A stretch of 64,000 bases of DNA from M3007 sp040383605 (GTDB taxonomy: Bacteria; Bacteroidota; Bacteroidia; Chitinophagales; Saprospiraceae). The notes below the pieces were generated by a model. The model ran no database searches and was not told the DNA's origin. It saw only the letters and a list, made by a program, of their open reading frames with translations. The number at the start of each line of letters is the position of its first letter. Position 1 is the first letter of the stretch. The position numbers and the translations under genes were made by a program. Below, piece by piece: positions 58,078 through 64,000 of this stretch. Location of the stretch: positions 1 through 64,000 of the forward strand of contig JBEIDF010000001.1 in the NCBI GenBank assembly GCA_040383605.1, in the 5' to 3' direction.

Positions 58078-59720
58078 GTCCGCTGCTGGACATACAAGAC
58101 CTCCGGGTGGAATTTCCCGCAGCCCGCGGGACGACTGCCTTTCAAGCCGTTGACCGGCTCTCTTGCACGCTGTACGCCGGGAAAACGCTCGGACTCGTTG
58201 GTGAATCCGGCTCCGGCAAATCCACCGTCGCGCGCGCGATCCTCCGCCTCTTGCCGACCGCCGCCGTGTCCGGACAGATACGCTGGCAACAGCAAACGGA
58301 TTTGTTGACAGCGAGCGAAAAGGAGATCCGCGCTATCCGCGGCCGCCAAATCGCTATCATTTTCCAGGAACCACTCTCGGCGCTGAATCCGGTATTGTCC
58401 TGCGGCGCCCAGCTCGAAGAAAATATCCGACTATACCAGGCTTGCGACAAACAATCCGCTGCCGTCCAAGCGCGCCACTGGCTGGAACGCGTGGGCCTCG
58501 AGGCGCCGGAACGTATTGCACAATCCTATCCCCATGAAATCAGCGGCGGACAAAAGCAACGGGTGCTGATTGCGATGGCTATGGCTGGAACGCCCCGGCT
58601 GCTGATTGCCGATGAGCCAACTACTGCGCTGGACGTCCGCGTTCAAAAAAAAATTATTGACCTGTTGATGGGTCTGCAGGCAGAATTTGGGATGAGTATG
58701 CTGTTTATCAGCCACGATCTCGGCCTGATTGGCGATTTGGCCGACGAAATCGCCGTCCTGCGCGCGGGGCATGTAGAAGAAATCGGGCCGGTAGATCGCG
58801 TCCTGCATCAACCACAATCTGCTTATACGCAGGGCCTGCTGGCCTGCCGACCCGCCTTGCAGCGCCGGTATCGGAGGCTGCCGACCATGGAATCGCCGAC
58901 GCCCGAGCCCTTTGTTGCACCGGACCGACCGGCTGGTAACGCCGCCCGACCGATCCTTGAAGCGCACCGGCTTTCCGTACAGTATCAGGGCGTCAAGCGC
59001 CTTTTTGGCGCAAATAAAAAGCCCCTGCACGCATTGGATAACGTGAGTTTCGAACTATTTCCCGGCGAAACGCTCGGCATTGTGGGGGCGTCCGGCAGCG
59101 GCAAGACGACCCTCGCAAAGGTGATCGCGCGGATGCTGGAACCCAGCGCCGGAAGCCTGCGCTTCGATGGCCAAAACCTCGAGGAGGCCCCGCGCCGGCA
59201 GATTCAGATGATTTTTCAGGATCCTTACGCCGCCCTCAACCCGGCGATGCGGGTGGGCGATGCGCTGCTGGAAGCACTCCAAGTAGTAGATCCGCGCGCC
59301 AAAAAACAAGCGGCTGTACAGCTGCTCGAAACGGTCGGACTTCAACCGGCGCACTACGATCGCTATCCACGCGCATTCAGCGGCGGCCAACGGCAGCGCC
59401 TGTGCATCGCGCGCGCGCTTGCTCTCCGCCCCAGGATACTGATCTGCGACGAAATTACGTCCTCGCTGGACGTATCGGTACAGGCTACCATCCTAAACCT
59501 GTTGCGCGATCTACAGGAACAGTTTCAACTCAGTTACCTGTTTATCTCCCACGATTTGAGCGTAATCCGACAAATGAGCGACCGTGTGCTGGTGCTCCGG
59601 GATGGTTGCGTAGATGCTTACGGGACACCGGAGCGGGTATTGGATAGCGCGCCGACCGATTACGTCCGGATGCTATTAGAGGTTGTGCCAGGGTGGGGTA
59701 GGGCACAGCGTGGCGAATAA
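58074..59720 (+). CDS. Fused Opp/Dpp-type ABC transporter ATPase
   Basis: The ATG at 58074 overlaps the rnd stop. The 548-residue protein has two complete nucleotide-binding domains of the oligopeptide/nickel family. The first has LVGESGSGKSTVARAILRLL and ISGGQKQRVLIAMAMAG; the second has IVGASGSGKTTLAKVIARML, FSGGQRQRLCIARALALRP and the Walker B ICDEITSSLDVS. The arrangement equals DppD-DppF or YejF in one chain, powering uptake of peptides or similar solutes. No permease or binding-protein genes adjoin it, so its partners must be encoded elsewhere. A perfect bidirectional terminator follows immediately. Confidence 0.93.
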   Translation: MSPLLDIQDLRVEFPAARGTTAFQAVDRLSCTLYAGKTLGLVGESGSGKSTVARAILRLLPTAAVSGQIRWQQQTDLLTASEKEIRAIRGRQIAIIFQEPLSALNPVLSCGAQLEENIRLYQACDKQSAAVQARHWLERVGLEAPERIAQSYPHEISGGQKQRVLIAMAMAGTPRLLIADEPTTALDVRVQKKIIDLLMGLQAEFGMSMLFISHDLGLIGDLADEIAVLRAGHVEEIGPVDRVLHQPQSAYTQGLLACRPALQRRYRRLPTMESPTPEPFVAPDRPAGNAARPILEAHRLSVQYQGVKRLFGANKKPLHALDNVSFELFPGETLGIVGASGSGKTTLAKVIARMLEPSAGSLRFDGQNLEEAPRRQIQMIFQDPYAALNPAMRVGDALLEALQVVDPRAKKQAAVQLLETVGLQPAHYDRYPRAFSGGQRQRLCIARALALRPRILICDEITSSLDVSVQATILNLLRDLQEQFQLSYLFISHDLSVIRQMSDRVLVLRDGCVDAYGTPERVLDSAPTDYVRMLLEVVPGWGRAQRGE

Positions 59721-59756
59721 AAAAACCGGTCAGGCAATCGTGCCTGACCGGTTTTT
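59721..59756. terminator. Perfect bidirectional terminator
   Basis: AAAAACCGGTCAGGCA (59721-59736) pairs exactly with TGCCTGACCGGTTTTT (59741-59756) around ATCG, giving a T-run on both strands between the convergent ABC ATPase and T9SS genes. Confidence 0.95.
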
Positions 59757-59775
59757 CAAAAATCCAGGTTAAATA

Positions 59776-61518
59776 TTAATGACAAACAGCCACTTTCTGG
59801 ATCGTATTGCCTTCTTCCGTGCTGACCCACATCAGGTAGTGGCCCGAGGGCATCTTATTGACGTCGAAGCGCACCTGTCCGCTTTGGAAGTTCGTCAGCG
59901 TTTCGGTAGCGTACAGCTGGCCTGCCGCGTTGAGCAGACGCACGACCACTTTGCTGTTCACCTGATCCAGGTCAAGGTTCAGGTTCACATATTCGCTGCC
60001 CGGATTCGGGGTGATGGAGAATTTGGAAGCGTCGAGTTTTTTCGGCTCCTTCGTAGAGATCGTTGCGCAATCTACATTCACCTGCATCCGGTTGACCAGC
60101 GTGGCGCCGCCCCAGCCCGAGTACGTGGCATCCATACGCAGCGGCGTTGTCAGGGCGTTGCCGTCATAAACCAGGTAATCTTCGCCGGAGCTGGCGCTGA
60201 AGCCCGGGCAACGGCCGGAGCCATTGGTCGTGCCGTCGTACAGCAGCGAGATGTAGTAGGGGTGGCTGGGTTTCAGCGTAACCGGACCGCCGAATACGAA
60301 GTCGGACAGCGCCGTGGTAACCAGTCCCGTCAGGGATTCCGTGCCTTTGAGGATATAGGAACCGCTGCCGATCACATCGGCTGCCAGGTCGTCAAAACCG
60401 CCGGATTGGAAGTTAATTACGCCGTCCTCATCGGAATCGCCGTCATAGAGCAGTACGGCAATTTCGTCGGCGAAGGGATCGCCCGTGTACAGCGAGTCAA
60501 TGTTGCCGATACCGAAGGTCGAGCAGGTTGCGTTGCCGCCGTTCGGGCCGCTGAAGTACAGGGCGCCGGTTTGATAAACAAAACCGCCTGCTACAAAAGA
60601 GGCATTGTTAAAGGGCGCTTGGTTGACACCAAAGTTATCCACGGCGAACGTGTGCTCCGTAATTTCGAACGAGCGGCGCAGCGTATCGCGGGATTCCGTG
60701 TAGAGATCATTCGACATGACCACATCGTACTTACCGACTACTGCCGGGGGCAGGTAGGTGTCGAAGAACAGCAGACCGTCGAAGCCGGGCGGGATACCGT
60801 CCCAAGTGGTGGAAATGCTGTTGGAGTAGCCGTTCGGGCCGGTGATATCGGCTTTGATCGTTACCCCGTTAAGGGTGTCCAGGCCGCGGTTGTAGAACAC
60901 GAAGCTCATGAGGTCAATCGAGTCCACTTGCGACTTCGGCGTTGCGTAGGCTGCGGAAACGAAGGGCGAAGACACGTTCGGCAGCTGGAAGCAAATTTCC
61001 ACGACTTTGCCGGCATTGAGGGCTGCGTCAATCAGATTGGTGACCTGACGGCAGAGAAAGATCGTCGGGATGGTCACCTGTGCGCCGTTGGCGCCGGCGC
61101 CCATGGGGATTGCGTTGCAGTCGTCGCCAGCCGTAGCGGAGATGTTGTTGCAGACGATTGCTGCGGAAGCGCCGCCGAGTTGCGCATTGAGTGCTTTCAG
61201 GCCGAATTCGCAAGCGCCGCGGCGAATCAGCGCGATTTTTCCGGTCAGTTGGCCGGCAGGAACCGGGTCGCAAGCCAGGGAGTCGTTTCCGTTGGAGTCT
61301 TTGGCCCAGGCAGCGGGCGCGCAGAGTTCTTCTGTGACCGTACCGCCCCAATCTGCTGTTTCGTAGCCGCAGGCGCCTTGGTTTACATTGAAGCTGACGC
61401 CGTCAATCGTTACTTTCAGTACAAGCCCGAGGCCGTCAGTTCCCTGCGCTCTTACCAGCGTGGGGATCGCGAGTGCAAACAGCGCCATTACGGCGAAATT
61501 TGTAAAAAATCTTTTCAT
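59776..61518 (-). CDS. Secreted PA-domain protein with T9SS sorting domain (paralogue 1)
   Basis: This 580-residue protein has a signal peptide (MKRFFTNFAVMALFALAIP then TLVRAQ), a protease-associated (PA) domain at about residues 70-170 (GKIALIRRGACEFGLKALNA, then QLGGASAAIVCNN), a long beta-rich middle part (SISTTWDGIPPGFDGLLFFD and SGSYILKGTESLTGL) and a C-terminal type A sorting domain (FSITPNPGSEYVNLNLDLDQ, then MPSGHYLMWVSTEEGNTIQK). The last part directs export through the type IX system and removal of the domain at the surface. No protease domain is present, so the PA domain may bind ligands. It is a tandem paralogue of the next gene. Confidence 0.88.
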   Translation of the reverse strand: MKRFFTNFAVMALFALAIPTLVRAQGTDGLGLVLKVTIDGVSFNVNQGACGYETADWGGTVTEELCAPAAWAKDSNGNDSLACDPVPAGQLTGKIALIRRGACEFGLKALNAQLGGASAAIVCNNISATAGDDCNAIPMGAGANGAQVTIPTIFLCRQVTNLIDAALNAGKVVEICFQLPNVSSPFVSAAYATPKSQVDSIDLMSFVFYNRGLDTLNGVTIKADITGPNGYSNSISTTWDGIPPGFDGLLFFDTYLPPAVVGKYDVVMSNDLYTESRDTLRRSFEITEHTFAVDNFGVNQAPFNNASFVAGGFVYQTGALYFSGPNGGNATCSTFGIGNIDSLYTGDPFADEIAVLLYDGDSDEDGVINFQSGGFDDLAADVIGSGSYILKGTESLTGLVTTALSDFVFGGPVTLKPSHPYYISLLYDGTTNGSGRCPGFSASSGEDYLVYDGNALTTPLRMDATYSGWGGATLVNRMQVNVDCATISTKEPKKLDASKFSITPNPGSEYVNLNLDLDQVNSKVVVRLLNAAGQLYATETLTNFQSGQVRFDVNKMPSGHYLMWVSTEEGNTIQKVAVCH

Positions 61519-61627
61519 AACGCGTAAAGGTTTAAAATATTCATGAATTGTTTCGGCGCGAATATACGGGCTTTGAACTTTTCAAAAACCATTTTTCCGC
61601 AAATTGACTGTTTTAAAAAAGAAAAAT

Positions 61628-61660
61628 CGGCGCCCCGGTTCTTTAAAAATCGGGGCGCCG
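61628..61660 (-). terminator. Terminator of T9SS paralogue 2
   Basis: CGGCGCCCCG (61628-61637) pairs exactly with CGGGGCGCCG (61651-61660). On the minus strand it is followed by ATTTTTCTTTTTT. Confidence 0.85.
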
Positions 61661-61688
61661 GGAATCAAATGTTTTGTAATGTTCTGAA

Positions 61689-63470
61689 TTAGTGGCAAAT
61701 AGCGATTTTTTGAATCGTTTGTCCTTCTGCGGTACGCACCCACATCAAATAATTGCCAGAGGGTACAGTCTGCACGTCGAACCGAATTTGTCCGCTTTGG
61801 AAGCGGCTCATGGTTTCGCTGCGCACGATTTGTCCGCTTGCCGTCAGGATTTGCACCAGCACTTTTTCATTGACGGAGGCGAGATCGAGGTTCAACTGCA
61901 CAAATTCGTTGCCCGGATTGGGCGTAACAGAGAATTTGGCGGCGTCCAGCACGTTAGCCTCTGGCTCCTTCACCGAAACCGTCGGCTCGGTTTGCAGGCG
62001 GGTTACGAGTGTAGAGCCGCCCCAGCCGGAGTAGAGGTTGTCCATGCGCAGGGGGGTAGTCAGCCCGTTACCATTATATACCAGATACGCTTCATTAGAG
62101 CTGGCGGAGAAACCCGGGCAGCGGCCGGAGCCGTTGGTCGTGCCGTCGTAGAGCAGCGATATGTAGTACGGATGGCGCGGTTTGAGCGAGATGGCGCCGC
62201 CAAAAACGAAGTCGGAGAGATTCACGTTCACCAAACCAGTCTGCGTTTCCGTTCCGGTAAGGGTATACGAGCCGCTGCCGATAATATCTGCGGCAATATC
62301 ATCGAATCCGCCGCTTTGGAAGTTGATCGCGCCGTCGTCGTCGGAGTCTGCGTCATACACCAGCACGGCAATTTCGTCGGCGAAGGGATCGCCGGTGTAC
62401 AGCGAGTCAATATTGCCGATGCCGAAGGTGGCGCTGTAGGCCGTGCCGCCGTTGGGGCCGGTAAAGTAGAGCGAACCGGTCTGATATACGAACCCGCCTG
62501 CCACAAAAGACGCATTATTAAAAGGCGCGTTGGTGATCGTGAGGTTGTCCGTGGCAAAGGTAGCCTCCGTGATCTCAAAGGAGCGGCGCAGGGTATCGCG
62601 GGATTCGGTGTACAAGTCGTTGGACATCACGACGTCGTACTTGCCCGGTACGGCCGGGGGCAGGTAAGTGTCGAAGAACAACAGGCCGTCGTAGCCGGGC
62701 GGGATGCCGTCCCAGGTTGTAGAAATGCTGTTGGCGTAGCCGTTCGGGCCGGAGATGTCCGCTTTGATTGTGAGGTTATTAATGGTGTCCAGTGTGCGGT
62801 TGAAAAACACGTGGCACATGACGTCAATGGAGTCCACCTGCGCCTTGGGCGTCGCGTAGGCGCGCGCCACGTACGGGTTGGCTGCGTTGGGCAGGCTGAA
62901 ACAGACCTCCACGACCTGGCCGCTTTTCAGCGCACCGTCTATGGCTTCCACGGTTTCCCGTTGAACATAAATAGAGGGAATCACCACGGCGGCCGAGCTA
63001 TCTCCGCCCGACATGCCGCCGAAGATCGTGGTGGAGCCGGGGAGGTAAGTCACGCAGGGGCCGTCTGCCGTGTTGGCGTAGTGGTTGGCTACGATGACGG
63101 CTTTCGCACCGGCTTGTTGCGCGCGATATACCTTCAGGCTGAAGTTGCAGGTACCGCGGCGCACCAGCGCGATTTTACCGTTCAGGCTGCCGGCGGGCAG
63201 CGGGTTGCAGGCGATCGAATCCGGGAAAGCCCAGACGACTTCACCGCAGAGTTCTTCGGTCACGCTCGGTCCGTAGGTCGAGCCGATCCAGCCGCAATTT
63301 TGCGTTTCATTTTGCAGTGTGCGGGCGATGCTTGCCGGCGATTTGATCACCACGAAGAAGCCATCGTCATCTGTTCCGGGATCCCCTTGAGCAAAGGCGC
63401 CTGCAGCGAGCGACAGGGTTAAAAATGCGGTCAAGACCGTTTTAAAACACGTTTGAACATACTTTTTCAT
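61689..63470 (-). CDS. Secreted PA-domain protein with T9SS sorting domain (paralogue 2)
   Basis: This 593-residue protein has the same order as paralogue 1: signal peptide (LTAFLTLSLAAGAFAQG), PA domain (GKIALVRRGTCNFSLKVYRA, then QQAGAKAVIVANH), the shared middle region (ISTTWDGIPPGYDGLLFFDT, GGFVYQTGSLYFTGPNGG) and a sorting domain (FSVTPNPGNEFVQLNLDLAS, ending with TIQKIAICH). The middle regions are far more alike than the PA domains, which differ by an insertion (YLPGSTTIFGGMSGGDSSAA). Each gene appears to have its own terminator, and this one has its own promoter, so they are separate units. Confidence 0.88.
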   Translation of the reverse strand: MKKYVQTCFKTVLTAFLTLSLAAGAFAQGDPGTDDDGFFVVIKSPASIARTLQNETQNCGWIGSTYGPSVTEELCGEVVWAFPDSIACNPLPAGSLNGKIALVRRGTCNFSLKVYRAQQAGAKAVIVANHYANTADGPCVTYLPGSTTIFGGMSGGDSSAAVVIPSIYVQRETVEAIDGALKSGQVVEVCFSLPNAANPYVARAYATPKAQVDSIDVMCHVFFNRTLDTINNLTIKADISGPNGYANSISTTWDGIPPGYDGLLFFDTYLPPAVPGKYDVVMSNDLYTESRDTLRRSFEITEATFATDNLTITNAPFNNASFVAGGFVYQTGSLYFTGPNGGTAYSATFGIGNIDSLYTGDPFADEIAVLVYDADSDDDGAINFQSGGFDDIAADIIGSGSYTLTGTETQTGLVNVNLSDFVFGGAISLKPRHPYYISLLYDGTTNGSGRCPGFSASSNEAYLVYNGNGLTTPLRMDNLYSGWGGSTLVTRLQTEPTVSVKEPEANVLDAAKFSVTPNPGNEFVQLNLDLASVNEKVLVQILTASGQIVRSETMSRFQSGQIRFDVQTVPSGNYLMWVRTAEGQTIQKIAICH

Positions 63471-63505
63471 ATCTGCAAAAATTAAATTTGGAAATAATTC
63501 TATTG

Positions 63506-63532
63506 CAAATATATCCTGTTCCTGCTAATCAA
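63506..63532 (-). promoter_or_regulatory. Promoter of T9SS paralogue 2
   Basis: On the minus strand TTG (63532-63530) and TATATTTG (63513-63506) match -33 and -7 with a 16-nt spacer; the ATG is 35 nt downstream of the box. Confidence 0.6.
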
Positions 63533-63702
63533 GCATATTTTTATTTAAAAATCGCTAAAAATATACAGTTTTGAATACGGTCAACGCTTATTTTTGACCC
63601 GACATAACTTGTGCTGACCGCCGCGTCCGGTTTTATTTTAAAGATATAAAATTTCATTTTTTTTAAAAAAACATATCCATTTTTGAATAAAAAAATGCTC
63701 GC

Positions 63703-64000
63703 ATGAACACAAAACATACCCTTTTAGCATTCTTGCTGATCTCCGCTGCCGCGCAGCTCCACGCGCAATCGGGCTCGAAAAGCCTCCGCATTCCCGCAGG
63801 GCTTCCTGAAAAAGCGCCATTTATCAAACACCTAAGCCTGCCGGACGTTTCGGCGCCCGGCCCGGAATACCCGCATCCAATTTATCCTGCCGCTGCGCAG
63901 TCCAGAAATCCGGAGGAAATCGCCGGCGTCACCCGCTTCGACGCGCAAGCTTACGGCTGTATGCCCTCGCGCTTTTTTCACGACGAAAACGGCAACCCGG
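63703..64000 (+). CDS. Secreted protein, 5' end only
   Basis: The ATG at 63703 opens a frame that runs off the window edge (99 codons). It begins with a signal peptide (MNTKHTLLAFLLISAAAQLH then AQSGS) and continues with a Pro-rich region and RFDAQAYGCMPSRFFHDENG. No family is recognisable from this fragment. By position next to two T9SS proteins it may also be a secreted surface protein, but the C-terminus that would show a sorting domain is outside the window. Confidence 0.75.
   Translation, partial: MNTKHTLLAFLLISAAAQLHAQSGSKSLRIPAGLPEKAPFIKHLSLPDVSAPGPEYPHPIYPAAAQSRNPEEIAGVTRFDAQAYGCMPSRFFHDENGNP

Noticed and set aside
59779..63422. Two plus-strand frames of 582 and 576 codons opposite the T9SS genes
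   Set aside because: The paired length simply follows the paralogy of the real genes; composition is Arg/Val/Gly-rich without any recognisable domain.

Overview
The window is a chromosomal segment from a member of the Bacteroidota, most likely the Saprospiria (Saprospirales). Three things point there. Two secreted proteins carry Bacteroidota-type C-terminal (type IX secretion) sorting domains. Many genes are preceded by the Bacteroidota -7 promoter box TAnnTTTG rather than TATAAT. The gene content (futalosine-route menaquinone enzyme, LemA/TPM cluster, lipoprotein-type Omp85, M16 protease, TrmH methylase next to Omp85) also fits. Base composition is moderate and even across the window. I see no tRNA, rRNA, CRISPR array, prophage or intact transposase. 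The family placement is inference; the phylum is well supported.

Layout. 1-3066: a minus-strand block with the start of a PAP2 phosphatase, a methyltransferase, futalosine hydrolase and a saccharopine dehydrogenase-like protein. 3067-3990: a long gene-free stretch holding a candidate ~95-nt structured small RNA on the minus strand, large hairpins and an orphan terminator. 3991-8650: a TonB-domain/TPR protein, bifunctional PaaZ and an MFS transporter flanked by two repeat copies. 8753-17033: RtcB, a Mg-type P-ATPase, HMG-CoA lyase, an MBOAT acyltransferase and a long helical unknown. 17446-26757: YebC, an MBL-fold enzyme, Der, a lipoprotein, a polyprenyl-phosphate sugar transferase and SMC. 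26872-36129: an M16 protease, an unusual PurN-like formyltransferase, two YceI-like genes (one truncated at a palindromic element), an outer-membrane barrel, Kdo transferase and an amidase. 36159-50331: 2OG-Fe oxygenase and Kbl, an Omp85/TamL-like protein, TrmH, LemA and two TPM proteins, class II aldolase, thioredoxin reductase, carbonic anhydrase, topoisomerase I and two small unknowns. 50359-64000: asparaginase-like protein, a 54-residue membrane peptide, penicillin acylase, ferritin, GH25 lysozyme, PaaG-like hydratase, RNase D, a fused Opp/Dpp ATPase, two tandem paralogous PA-domain T9SS proteins and the start of another secreted protein.

Most of the genes are housekeeping or envelope functions. 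PaaZ and the PaaG-like protein imply phenylacetyl-CoA ring opening, though the two are 50 kb apart. WaaA, TamL-like, sugar transferase, MBOAT and TonB-like proteins serve the envelope.

The unusual content is mostly non-coding. There are three families of long imperfect palindromes (family 1 in four copies, families 2 and 3 in two to three). One family 1 copy lies exactly at the broken end of a yceI-like gene. A compact sRNA-like locus lies at 3476-3571, and six tandem heptamers lie just upstream of the MFS start codon. I found no clear multi-gene system that is new. The palindrome families, the small RNA and the PurN-like protein lacking the catalytic Asn are the best leads.
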